64,000 bases of DNA, taken from Desmodus rotundus (lineage: Eukaryota; Chordata; Mammalia; Chiroptera; Phyllostomidae). The notes below the pieces were generated by a model. That model did not search any database. It was not told where the DNA came from and saw nothing but the letters and a program-made list of their open reading frames with translations. Position numbers and translations under genes: made by a program. The DNA lies in NCBI RefSeq assembly GCF_022682495.2, contig NC_071394.1:26508470-26572469 (forward strand). The letters run 5' to 3'. This document shows positions 47,640-62,539 of this stretch, piece by piece (position 1 is the first letter of the stretch; each line of letters opens with the position of its first letter).

Positions 47640-47960
47640 CTGGTTCAGAATTCAATCCAGAATCACACTTTGCATTTCATTGTCATGTCTCCTTTTACTC
47701 TCTTTTATTCTGCACCATTTTTTTCAGTCTTTGCCTTTCATGATTTTGACACTTTCAACAGTACTGATAAGTTATTTTGTACAGTGTCTCTCAATTTGTA
47801 TTTGGTGATTCCTCATGATTAAATTCAGATTGTGCATTTTGGGGAAGAATTTCTGGAATTGATATTGTGCACTCCTTGGTGCATCATATTAGGAAACACA
47901 CGATATATTCTTGTTACTTACTCATTCAGATAGGACATTAGATATCCCAGCCCTATAACT
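47640..47960. mobile_element. L1M/HAL1-like fragment
   Basis: 'ttttgacactttcaacag', 'actgataagttattttgtac', 'cctcatgattaaattcag', 'ttgtgcactccttggtgc' and 'atcatattaggaaacacac' recall an old L1 3' segment. Orientation not assigned. Confidence 0.5.
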
Positions 47961-48092
47961 TGTAATTTTCCTTTGAAATACATTTTTCGTTAGCTGGCTT
48001 CATGTATATTCTAATTCACAAGCCCAAATGATGACAGCACACAGTGCAGTGATTTGCATGCAAAGTGGCAAGTGGCCATTCATTAAATAAAT

Positions 48093-48492
48093 AGTCCCTG
48101 ACTTAACAATGGTCTGAGTTAGTGATTTTTTTTTTTTTTTTGACTTTACGATGGTATAAAAGCGATATACATTCCGTAGAAACCATACTTCGAATTCTGA
48201 ATTTTGATCTTAGGCTAGCGATACGTGGTGCAAAACTCTATAATGATGGGCTGCAGCAGTGAGCCACAACTTCCAGTCAGGGATGCGATCGTGAGGGTAA
48301 ACAACCAACACTGTACAAGATGCACTGTGTCACCAATGTTTTTTGGATATTGGGTCCTGAGCCCATGTAGCGTAGGCTAGGCTAAACTGGTGCTCAGTAG
48401 GTTAGGCGTATTAAATGTATTTTCAACTTAACTTTTTTCAGCTTACAATGGGTTTATTGGGATATAACCCCATTGTGTTGAGGAGCATCTGA
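48093..48492. mobile_element. Tigger-like DNA transposon (both ends preserved)
   Basis: Left end AGTCCCTGACTTAACAATGG and right end 'ggatataaccccattgtgttgagg' form an imperfect inverted pair. Internal 'gactttacgatggtataaaa', 'gatcttaggctagcgatac', 'tcgtgagggtaaacaacc' and 'gtaggctaggctaaac' are typical of the family. A T16 run interrupts the left end. No transposase frame. Confidence 0.6.
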
Positions 48493-49615
48493 GGAATAGT
48501 GGTGGTGGGGTGGCAAGTGTTGAGTGTATTAGAGACAGTTTCCTGGAATAAAATTGGAAGGGAGGTTTTGGAATTAGTGCTATAGTTGAAAAAAAGATTG
48601 AATGAGAGTGCAGGTTGTGATTTTGTATTTGAAACTCATACCAAAATCCAGGCCTCCTAACTTGGAAATTTACTCTGCACTGCTGCCTCAAACTATCCTC
48701 GCACCCTATCTCTGATGGGTGTTCTCTCTCCCTTTGCTGCCTCCTTCAGGGTCACTGCATGGAATCCTAGAGCTTATTCAAGCATTCAGGAAGCATATTA
48801 TTGGGATATACCTAGTCTGCTCCTTGGCTGCTGTTTCTGAATATATGTGCTTAGTATAGTATATGTAATTTTTGAGCAATTTCTTAAGTCTTCTGAGAAG
48901 CAGAACATTGAGTATTTTTTATTATCTAACATACAGTATCAACTTCAATAATTTTTGTGTTTTATCTTAACCATTTAGAAGTTTGGTAGGATGATGAATA
49001 TTTGATAGTTTTCAGCATGCTGACCTAAGATTTTTCTCCTTCCCTCTCTTAAGATAGTTGTAAGTTTCTGTTATATTTAAATGAAGCTTTAAATTATGCA
49101 TATATTACAGTTCAGCCTGGGGTTTAACATTTGAGTGCCTAACATGTGCAAAATGTGTCTTTAACAGGCCAACAAGTAGGTTAAGAATGCATATGTATGT
49201 GAAAAGTTAGGCATGAAATCATAATTTTAAGTTATACTTGTTTTGAATAATAATTTAGATGTTAAAGAGAATAGGGTATTAAGTAAAAAATTAAAACTCT
49301 GACATCCCATCACATGAGAGGTAATAATTATTGGGCATTTTCATGTCTTGGAAATTTGCATTCTCTCCTTGAAGAACATACATAAGTGGGATCATAACAA
49401 ACTATCCTGTCATGTCACTTTAAGGAAAAGAAATAGTATTTAATGATAAAGTTCAAACTTTGAAACAAAAATGAGAATTTTAGAAAACTTGTATGTGCCA
49501 CCTTGATCTTGACAGCTTTTTAAAAAATTTTATGAATACAAAGTGATCTTAAGACCAAAAACTTAATATAACTGTAAATATGGAGCATTCATTGTTACTG
49601 CCAGTTTTTGTTTTT

Positions 49616-49647
49616 GTATGTATGTATGTATGTATGTATGTATGTAT
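49616..49647 (+). repeat. (GTAT)8 microsatellite
   Basis: Eight perfect GTAT units followed by TTATTTA, in intron 2. Confidence 0.97.
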
Positions 49648-49689
49648 TTATTTAGTAGAAAGGGTACTGTGGCCATTTACTTGGTTGGT

Positions 49690-49825
49690 ATGTCCCTTTT
49701 ACAGATGAGAAACCGGGCCCAGGGAGATTCCAGAACTTAGTCAGGGTGACACAGCTAGTAGGCACTGACTGGGATTTGGATTTGGGCAGTAAGGCAGTCT
49801 TGTCTCCGTAGTCTGCGCCCTTTGC
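49690..49825 (-). mobile_element. MIR SINE
   Basis: 'ttttacagatgagaaaccgg', 'gggtgacacagctagtag' and 'aaggcagtcttgtctccg' match antisense MIR. Confidence 0.8.
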
Positions 49826-50084
49826 AAGTCTGATGTAAAAAGAATAAGTATCTTTTTGTCCTTCGATACAGAAAACTTTGTGTGCAGTAGTATTTCACTA
49901 CTCTTACTAGTTACACAGATTTTAGATTACTTATCTAACCCAAAGTGTAAAGTATTCCTGTTCAGAATCCTGTATCTTACGTTCACGTGTAAGTAGAATA
50001 CCAGCTGTGTCAGGAGCTTTGATTGGTGCTTTCTTGTTTATACTCTTCATTTAGACTTAATAGCTTTTTGAAATAGTTTTTATT

Positions 50085-50222
50085 TTAATCATTTTATAGT
50101 TGAGAGAATTAAGGCCCTGAGTGATTAGCTTGCCTGAGATCTCAAAACTGATAGTGGAATTCAAAGTCTGCCTAATTTTAGAGTTTATACTGTTTTTCTT
50201 ACACAAAACTATTGCTCCAAGA
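50085..50222 (-). mobile_element. MIR SINE
   Basis: 'attttatagttgagagaatt', 'aaggccctgagtgattagc', 'ttgcctgagatctcaaaac' and 'attcaaagtctgcctaat' match antisense MIR. Confidence 0.75.
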
Positions 50223-50734
50223 AGTGCCACTGGTTCAGACAGCATTTTGGTCTAGTCTAATTGTTCCCTAAGATTTGATGTTTTATGTTTCCTGTTTTAG
50301 ACTATAACCATACTAAAGGACCAGTGAAAGGTGTTATCACTAGAATAGAGACAGATTTTCAGTTTATAAACCTTTCATTAGAAATAATTTGTCCATAATC
50401 AGGATTGGATATTTAATTTCCTATTAGTGGAGGCAGGTTGAACCTGTCAGAACTAGATGACCTGTCAGTTTGTGTGGTTCCTGAATTTTTATACACTCTA
50501 AAGCAAAGCATTGGTGTTACATATAGACCATCTTTGGATCAAGGCATGTGTTATAAAAAACTATGGTTAATGTAGTCTGCCCTAGGTAGTTTGATTGACT
50601 TGAAGACGGGAGGGAATCACTACTTGACCCTGAATATCAATTTTATTGAGTTGGCCAAAACATGTTACTTTTTTTCTGTAAAATAAGACATTTTTCATTT
50701 TCACCAATAACTTCATTGATTTGGATATTTTAAG

Positions 50735-50832
50735 TATGTTGGCTGTCTTCTGCTGTTGGCTTCTAGTGGGTAGAGGCCAGGAGTGCTGCTGAACATCTTC
50801 CAGTGCATAAGACAGCTCCACAGCAGAGAATT
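50735..50832. mobile_element. hAT-type DNA transposon fragment
   Basis: 'cttctagtgggtagaggcc', 'aggagtgctgctgaacatc' and 'gtgcataagacagctcc' are the reverse complement of the family at 19771-20005. Truncated. Confidence 0.65.
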
Positions 50833-50865
50833 TAAGTTTTTTAACTTAAAATAATTTTTTGATTA

Positions 50866-51045
50866 TTTATTTTTAGAGAGAGGGGAAGGGAGGGAGAGAA
50901 ACATCAGTGTGTGGTTGCCTCCCACGTGCCCCCTCTGGGGACCCAACCCACAACCCAGGCATGCGCCCTGACTGGGAATCGAACCAATGACCCTCTGGTT
51001 CACAGGCTGGCACTCAATCCACTGAGCCACACCAGCCTGTGCTGA
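50866..51045 (-). mobile_element. VES-type SINE
   Basis: Antisense copy: 'atttatttttagagagagg', 'gagagaaacatcagtgtgtg', 'aacccaggcatgcgccctg', 'gaatcgaaccaatgaccc' (B box complement) and 'ccactgagccacaccagcc' (A box complement). Confidence 0.93.
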
Positions 51046-51634
51046 TAAGTATTTTTTTAAATGCATGCTGATATAACAGCTGTCACAAACAGTCTAATAA
51101 AATTGTTTCTAATAATTTAAAAGACAGCTAAGCACTATTAGAGCCATAGGAAAACGTTAAGGGACTTCTTGACCAACCCATTTTGAATGTGGTAGAGAGA
51201 AAAATCTATTATCACTAAGACCTCAAGCTTCACATAATTTTCTTTTACCTGTTGATTAGACTAAGTAGGGTTCAAATCATGTGTTTAGCTCTGGGTTATG
51301 AACCATTTACAGAGAGGTATTGGATGTGGGCTTTGGAATATGCATCAACTCTAATTCAACAAATTAATCTTAGGTATTTTTGAAAAGGTTAGCCATGATA
51401 TCTTTAAAAGACAGTGGCTGTGTTTTTAAAAAAAATTTAAATTGCTTTAGAAAATACTGTGAATTTCTAAGTCAAATTACATTTGAGCAAGATTCATACT
51501 GGTGAATTTTGTAGCTTCAGTTCCGTGAGTGAGTGTAAGATGTTTATAAATACTGTGTTTGACTTAACCTTTTCTGTTGTAAATTACATTTGGATTAGAA
51601 AGTTAATATACAATATTATGTGAATAATTTTACA

Positions 51635-52545
51635 AATGGAAGGGACATCAGTAGTCAACCCAACCTTTGTTGAAGTTGTAACAGGCCTTATCCACACTTC
51701 TTACAGAATGCTCTGTGTCCCTTTTAAGTTCAGATTTTTACAGTGTCCCCGAGTCATCATCGCATTCATTGTACTAAGGTAGATGAATGAAATTTAGGAA
51801 ATTGCATTGTATGCTTGGTAGGATATTCTCAAGTTTTTGTATATCTCGAAAATAGCTATTAGTCCTTTCTCCCATTTTCTATTTTCTTTGCTCCCAGTGT
51901 TTTTTTCTCATCACTGCTGCTTTCTGATAAGTAGTACTTTCTTTTTTTCCCCTTTGTTCTTATTCTACCTATATTTGCCTCTTTTTTCTAGCTTCCAAAT
52001 CCAGAAAATTGAACTTTTATTTTTCTTTGGTCAGTTTGACAAATTAACATTGTCACATGTTTAGTCTTACAATTAACTTAATTCAGTGACCTCTTTATCT
52101 TCCATATCTTTCATTAGAATTTAATGAGGCCATCTGATTTATGAATATTCTTTACAGAATATCCAAGTGATTCTTTCATTTCTCAATAAAATCTTTATAA
52201 GAAGAGTAGAACTCACTGTTCACCTGGGTATCCTATTCCAAGCTTGGACCATTCATACAAGTTTTCTCATATGGAGCAAACATCTGCCTCTTGCTAAACC
52301 TAACTAATCTTGTCTTCTGGAGTCATTCATACACAGTTTTTCAAATCTTCATGGCAGTTTGTAGTTTCCTTATCGTTCTTGTTTGCTTTCCTGGATACTC
52401 TCCAGTTTGAAAATGCCTGTCTTGGTACATTTAAAACAATAACAACAACAATACACTCTAGATTTGGTCTTGTCTGCCCAGCGTAGAACAGAATCATTTC
52501 CTTTAACATCCTAATTTTATTAATATCTTGGAATCGCATCCTTTT
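51635..52545 (-). mobile_element. L3/CR1-like LINE remnant (discontinuous)
   Basis: The start 'atggaagggacatcagtag..caaccc' and the later 'gatactctccagtttgaaaatg', 'ctagatttggtcttgtctg' and 'ttggaatcgcatcc' follow the antisense CR1/L3 order. The middle (about 51750-52180) is not recognisable and may be inserted or diverged. Confidence 0.45.
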
Positions 52546-53449
52546 TAGTAGACATGTATCATCCAGAGAAAATGTAAGAATGGTAGTACAGGTCAGATTG
52601 CCTAGTTGGAATTGTATCTTCGCAAGTTAGTTGTGGTTTTAAACAGTGCATTATATTGCTGGCCTTATAAGATAGAAATCATTGTAATTTCTGCCTCATA
52701 GGTAAAGTTATGGAAGGGTCAAATTAAATAATCCATAAAAATGCTTAATTGAAGTGTCAAAAATGTCATGTTTGTTATTGAAATAATGTTATGATTATTT
52801 TTCTGATTTGACTATTACATTACAAACCAATCAAAATCTAGTGACTAAAACAGTGATTTGTTCTTGTGATTCTGTGACTTGCCTAGACTCTGCTGGCCTA
52901 TTCTTCACATAGTATAGGTTGAGGTCACTCATTGTTCTGCATTCGGCAGGGGCTGAAATAACCAAGTGGCTTCACTTGATAGCATCTACCATGACTGGAG
53001 CTGACTTGGCCTTTCTCTCCAGCAGAGTAGTTCGACTTTTTGCTTGCTGGCTCCGTGCTCCAAGAGAACAAAAGGGGAGGTTGCCAGTCCTCTCAAGTTA
53101 GGCCTAGAACTGGAACTGCAGTCAGTTCCACCACATTCTGTTTGTCAAAGCAAGTCAACAAAGTGAGCCCCGTCTCTGGGGAAAGGAAATAAATTCTACC
53201 TCTTAGAAGGAGGAGGAATGACACTCAAGTACATGAACAGGGTTGACAAGGGAATTGGTGGAGGCCATCTTTGGAGACAGCCTACCACAGGTCTGTTCTT
53301 TCATACTTAGCTTTCTGAACTAGTGTGTTAAGTTAGTCCCTTTAATCTTTAATGCAGTCTTTCTTGCTTTTTATTTTTCTAATTGTAATGGTTCTTAGCA
53401 TTATGTAATTGGAAGATTTGATAGAAGTGTGCCATTTTACCCTCTCTCA

Positions 53450-53660
53450 ACTTTTATTTTTAATAGCTTTATTGAGGTATAATTGATATACAAAGAACGA
53501 TACATATTTAATATGCACAATTTGATGGGTCTATTTTCTCAGTTTAAAAAAAATTATTTTCCACTTAGAGTTTACATTCAGTATTTTGTATTGGTTTCGG
53601 GTGTATGGTGTAGTGATTAGGCACTCTCACTCCACAAAGTGACATCTACTACTGAAATTA
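53450..53660 (-). mobile_element. L1M 3' UTR fragment
   Basis: 'ttaatagctttattgaggta', 'taattgatatacaaag', then 'ttggtttcgggtgtatgg' and 'tgtagtgattaggcactc' match antisense L1M 3' UTR. Confidence 0.65.
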
Positions 53661-54466
53661 TTTTCCCTTTAAAGGAAAAAAAAAAATCACTATTTTATTG
53701 TTACTTCTCCCCCTAATATGATGATCTCATTTTTTGCTTTAAATCAATTATAGGATATAATTATTAGCATGTTAGAATTAAAATTAGTTTAGATTGTTTT
53801 TCAGTTAGAAGTTTTATCTGTTAGAAGTGATTTGTAAACATGTATCTTGTTAGATAAAAATCTCTAATGAAATGAAAGGTTTTACTCTTCAGAACTATAA
53901 TTTTCATAGTTCTGCTACTGTCTTAGTTTAGTTAAGAAAAATAAAACTTTTACTTTGAAGATCTTTGTTGTGAGGTGTTCCTTGAATTGTGTTACAAATG
54001 AAGTTAATTTTATTGTTTTCTCTGTAGTGGACTCTGGTAATTTCTGTTAGTTTCTGCTTAAGTCATGCTCCTCTAGAGTCCCAAAAGATTAACCTCTTAT
54101 GTTTTTTCCTTTCTAACATCATGACAACTTTGAGCACGGAAAGCTTGCCAGCTTGTTAGAAAATATTATGAACTATCACTGAAACATGAAGTCTGTCTAT
54201 ATTGGCATATAAATAGATTGCACTATGGGAGAGGGGGAAGGGTAATAATATTCAGATGTATGAAACTTAAGTAATAAACTGAACACATTTCAAATTTTAA
54301 GTACTGCTGAATAAAGCATTCTGCTTTTAAGCCACAAATTCGTGAGTCTACTGCATTCAACTACTGTATTACTGGTGATGACTATATTAAAATTTTATAA
54401 CTTAGGCTATTACGCTCTTAAGAAATACAGATTTCTTTTAGTTTTATAAGTGTTTTATTCTTATGA

Positions 54467-58340
<3,874 letters not shown>

Positions 58341-58400
58341 TTGTGGACATCAGATACCCAAGGAGACGAAGCTGAAGCAGGAGAAGGAGGAGAAAATTAA
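58341..58400 (+). CDS. YWHAZ: YWHAZ coding exon 6, C-terminal end (residues 227-245 and TAA)
   Basis: The acceptor AACCAG ends at 58340 after a run of nine C and fourteen T. The frame reads LWTSDTQGDEAEAGEGGEN and stops at TAA 58398-58400. This acidic flexible tail is the part that differs most between 14-3-3 isoforms, and here it identifies zeta. Thr232, a known casein kinase 1 site in zeta, is present. The 226 residues from earlier exons plus 19 give 245. Confidence 0.97.
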   Translation: MWTSDTQGDEAEAGEGGEN

Positions 58401-58763
58401 CCGGCCTTCAAACTTTTGTCTGCCTCATTTTAAAATTTACACAGTAGACCATTTGTCATCCATGCTGTCCCACAAATAGTTTTTTGTTTACGACTTATGA
58501 CAGGTTTATGTTACTTCTATTTGAATTTCTATATTTCCCACGTGGTTTTTATGTTTAATATTAGGGGAGTAGAGCCAGTTAATATTTAGGGAGTTATGTT
58601 TTCATCTTGAGGTGGCCAATATGGGGATGTGGAATTTTTATACAAGTTACAAATGTTTGGCGTAGTACTTTTGGTACATCGTGGCTTCACAAGAGCCAGT
58701 GCTAAAATTGCATCCATGTCTAAGCAAAGAAAACTGCCTACATATTGGTTTGTCCTGGTGGGG

Positions 58764-58769
58764 AATAAA
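58764..58769 (+). terminator. YWHAZ: Possible most proximal poly(A) signal of YWHAZ (AATAAA)
   Basis: AATAAA in GGGGAATAAAAGGGATC, about 360 bases after the stop. A TG-rich stretch (GGTGTAGTTGTTGTGGG) begins about 25 bases downstream, as expected of a cleavage-stimulating element. Confidence 0.45.
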
Positions 58770-59383
58770 AGGGATCATTGGTTCCAGTCACAGGTGTAGT
58801 TGTTGTGGGTACTTACGTTTTGGAGCACTTAGAGGGCTGTAGTAGAAATGGCTGTCCCATGGGTAACACATGTTGAACCATGTGTGTATCTGTGGAATAC
58901 TCAGTCCCGATGTGCACACCTTTACAGCTGCCGAAGTGTTCCTTTAGTTGTGACCCAACTTACTCTGGATAAGGGCAGAAACGGTTCACATTCCATTATT
59001 TGTAAAGTTACCTGCTGTTTGCTTTCATTATTTTTGCTACACTCATTTTATTTGTATTTAAATGTTTTAGGCAACCGAAGAACAAATGTACAAGTAAAGA
59101 TGCAGTAAAATTACTTGCTTGATATTCATTACTGTATGTATATCAAGCATAGCAGTAAAACAAACCCATGTATTTAACTTTTTTTAGGGTTTTTTGTTTT
59201 GTTTTGCTTTTTTTTTTTGTTTTTTGGGTTTTTTTGATACTTGCCTAACATGCATGTGCTGTAAAAATAGTTAACAGGGAAATAACTTGAGATGATGGCT
59301 AGCTTTGTTAATGTCTTATGAAATTTTCATGAACAATCTAAGCATAATTGTTAAGAACATGTGTATTAAGTTCATGTAAGTGG

Positions 59384-59389
59384 AATAAA
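59384..59389 (+). terminator. YWHAZ: Possible proximal poly(A) signal of YWHAZ (AATAAA)
   Basis: AATAAA in TGGAATAAAAGTTTTACG, about 980 bases after the stop codon. Use would give a shorter 3' UTR. No direct evidence of use can be read from sequence. Confidence 0.45.
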
Positions 59390-60247
59390 AGTTTTACGAA
59401 TGGACTTTTCAACTACTTCTCTACAGCTTTTCATGTAAATTAGATTTTTGGTTCTAAAACTTCTCTCAAGGAAATTGTACATTTTTGGAAATTTATTCCT
59501 TATTCCCTCTTGGCAGCTAATGGGCTTTACCAAGTTTAAATACAAAGTTTATCATAACAACAAAATACTACTACTAGAACTACTGTTCCTAACCACATCC
59601 CATGCTCCTCCCCACCACCCTCAACCCCCTGGAAAAAAGGATAGTTTTGGGGTGGGATTGATTGGGGGGAAAAAGGTAATGTGTTCGTTCCATTTAAAAT
59701 TTTAGTACATGGCTTTTTCTAACTTCGGAAGTCACAATGTTCTTGGCCCATGGTGACATTGGGTAGCGTTAACTGTAAGTTTTGTGCTTCCAAATCACTT
59801 TTGTTTCTCAGAATTTCTTGATACTCTTATAGCCTGCCTTTCTATTTGTCGGGTGCACAGGATTACCTTTTTTAGCCTTTTGTCTTGTCAGCAACCATTC
59901 CTACTTGGTGGCCATATACTTGGGGGAAAAGGCCGCATGATCTTTCTGGCTCCACTCAATGTCTAAGGATACCCTACTTCCTTTGCTTGCATCCCACAAA
60001 CTATTTCCCTCACCCTATTTACTGCAGCAAGTCTCCTTGGTTGATGAGGTTGTGTTACCTCCCTGTAAAACTGCCATCCTGGAAGGTCTGTCATTGGCTG
60101 CTTTAAAATCCTCCTCCTTCCTCTCTTCTTTAAATAATGGGGCTAAGTTATACCCAAAGCTCACCCTACAAACTATTTCCTCAGTACCTTGCAAAAACAC
60201 CAAACAAAAATACCATTTTAAAAGAGGTGTATTTTTTTTTTTCTTTT

Positions 60248-60341
60248 AGAATGTAAGCTCCTCAAGAGCAGGGACAATGTTTTCTTGTATGTTCTATTGT
60301 GCCTAGTACACTGTAAATGCTCAATAAATATTGATGATGGG
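60248..60341 (+). mobile_element. L2 LINE 3' end inside the YWHAZ 3' UTR
   Basis: 'agaatgtaagctcctcaag', 'agcagggacaatgttttc', 'ttgtgcctagtacactg' and 'aatgctcaataaatattg' follow the L2 tail consensus phrase by phrase. It contains the likely distal poly(A) signal. Confidence 0.75.
60323..60328 (+). terminator. YWHAZ: Likely distal poly(A) signal of YWHAZ (AATAAA)
   Basis: Canonical AATAAA in the context GCTCAATAAATATTGATG, followed within about 20 bases by a TG/GGG-containing stretch. It sits inside the tail of an L2 LINE (60248-60341). Confidence 0.75.
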
Positions 60342-60359
60342 AGGCAGTGAGTCTTGATA

Positions 60360-61610
60360 ATAAGGGTGGAAACCAAAATCCCAAATACTATTTTGTTGCT
60401 TGTTTTATTATGACCTCAGACTAATTGGGAAATACCAGCCCTTTAGGACAATTGTCTCAAAAATTACATTCAAATAAAAGCGCAGTGGAGGCCTTGGGGT
60501 CTTCCTTTTCAAGAAGAAAATAACTCATGCATTTGGGACAACATTATAATGCATCTTCACTCACAGCTCTTTTTTTTTTTTTATTTTAACTGATTTCTTC
60601 TGACCCCCAGGCCAAGAACATGAAATAATCCATAGTCCAGGAGAAGTAAGCTAGACTGAGGAGATTGATCTCATTCAAGTAAATTATAAGTAAAATCTGA
60701 ACCTTGTCACATTTGCCTATTTTATGTGTGTCAGTCATCTACTAAACTAGTCGGATTCTGAAACAAATTGTGGTAATACTTCGTTAATAATAGGTGTTCA
60801 TATGTTTCTACGTAGTAGTTCCCAATAGATGATTCCAACCTGGGATTTTTTTTTGCCTTGGATTTGAAAAATAAAATTTTTGTAATTTATTTCTTTAATT
60901 GTCCCAAATTCAGGCTTCATGTCTGTTTTTGTCAATATAACATGTAGCTTTAGGGGTTTGGAGAATTTGACAGTATTTGTGTGTGTGTGCGTAGTATTGG
61001 AATTGTTAAGAAATGCTATGTATACTCACTTTAGAGTTGTCCTTTGAGAGTAGAGCAGCAGTATGTTCAGTTGAAAGTGTGACTTTGTTGCAGCCCTAGC
61101 CTAGGTCTTGGCTTTTTAAATAGCTGTTACTTTGTTCTCTAAAGATCATGGAAATGTCGGGGATGGGATGGTAAAACAGAGGATTAAAAGTTGTCAAGTG
61201 GTTTAACTATAGGGGTTCAACTTTTTTTTCCTTCCTGTCTTCCCTCCAAAATAGTCACCAATCCTGCCATGACCCAAAGCATGTTTTAAAGTTAGTCAAG
61301 GCCGTTTGGAGTCTGCAGTCTTAGGTTATTTGTGGTACACCTCACCTTGAGAGTGAAACCTTGATTGAATAATTGGGGGACTCTATCCATCAGTGAGATG
61401 TTTAAAAATCTTTCACAGACTGAATGCGGATGTGAGGAGTTGGGAGGTTTTTCCAACAGCAGCAGCAGCATCATTTAAATGGTTTATATTTTCTCCCTAA
61501 GGGGAGAGTGGTGCTTTATTTGGGTGCAAGTATGTCAGAGTTAATGCGTGAGAGCCTACAATACGTTAGAGACATTCTAACTGGTGCTGTGTGCTCTGAG
61601 ATAGTCTCTC
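60360..61610. other. Downstream intergenic sequence, nothing recognised
   Basis: AT-rich, with AATAAA at 60473 and 60870 and a short GT repeat (about 60979-60990). No gene or clear repeat. Confidence 0.4.
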
Positions 61611-61616
61611 ACACTC

Positions 61617-61770
61617 CTGTGGGTGACCCACCTTTTGGTGTCTCCAGGCCACACATTAAATACATTGCGACATGTAATCACAAAAGCAGTATCAAATGTT
61701 TTAAGTAAATTTACAATTTTGTGTTCGGCCACATTCATAGGCGTCCTGGGCCACGGGTTGGACACCCCTG
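61617..61770. mobile_element. hAT-like DNA transposon remnant
   Basis: The right end GGTTGGACACCCCTG and 'ttcggccacattcataggcg' with 'tcctgggccacggg' are typical. The left end CTGTGGGTGACCCACC is a degraded inverted partner. Internal sequence is shortened. Confidence 0.55.
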
Positions 61771-62535
61771 CGGGGGAAAGGTCAAATCTTACATAGCTCT
61801 ATTATATTTTGTTATACCACATAGGAGATTACTGTGGTAGACTGGAAATATCTAGTCAAGGTGGTGGCTGAGACTGGGGACCTATAAAATGGCCAGATTT
61901 GGATCCTTTTCTAAATGTGAAATGACGTCAGTGAAATAATTTTGTTATCTTTAGTGTGTCTTACAGTAGTCACAATCTCATTGGTTAATTCCAGCTCTCC
62001 TTTGAAAAGACGAGTAACCTAAAATTAAGATATTTCTGGGTCTAGGTAGCTATATAAAGAAACTTCACAATAGGCTTCTAAGGAGGATGGTACTCTTGGA
62101 TGACAAAATGGGTTCAAGAATCCATCACAATAGGTCTGCTTTAAAAACCCAAAAACTGACCTTAAAGGTGTGTGTACATCCAAAGCTGCTTACACTACTC
62201 ACCTGGATCCTTTGAAATCTGTGTTACATGTGACTGTCAACCCTCACATATGTAAGAACTTGAAAAAAGGGCAACTATTAGGTTAAATAAGAAATCATAC
62301 CCTAAGCTAAGGTATAATGGCCATTTGGATAAAATTATAATGTATAGGAAGGATTTATTTTTGCTTTTCCTCAAGTTTATACGAGATGTCAGAAGACTGC
62401 TCTCTGGTTTTAGATCAGCTGGAAAGCTATGATAGATGCAAAATAGGGAAGGAGTCTTGACAGTCCAGCCAAAAGCGCAAGTTCAAGAGTAGAGAGAAGT
62501 CGGCAAAGATCAAAAAGCTTAAAATGCTGTGCTGA
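61771..62535. other. Intergenic sequence, nothing recognised
   Basis: No supported frame. A perfect CRE-type palindrome TGACGTCA occurs at 61923-61930. Confidence 0.4.
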
Positions 62536-62539
62536 TGAG

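Larger units (their letters stand above)
58401..60350 (+). other. YWHAZ: YWHAZ 3' UTR
   Basis: About 1.95 kb of non-coding sequence follows the stop. It contains AATAAA at 58764-58769, 59384-59389 and 60323-60328. A very T-rich, GT-containing stretch lies at about 59176-59237. The stretch from about 59,700 to the last signal resembles the end of the human YWHAZ mRNA as I remember it, so I place the main distal end just after 60328. Further AATAAA hexamers at 60473 and 60870 lie past that point and may be unused. Small open frames here are chance frames with no recognisable product. Confidence 0.85.
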
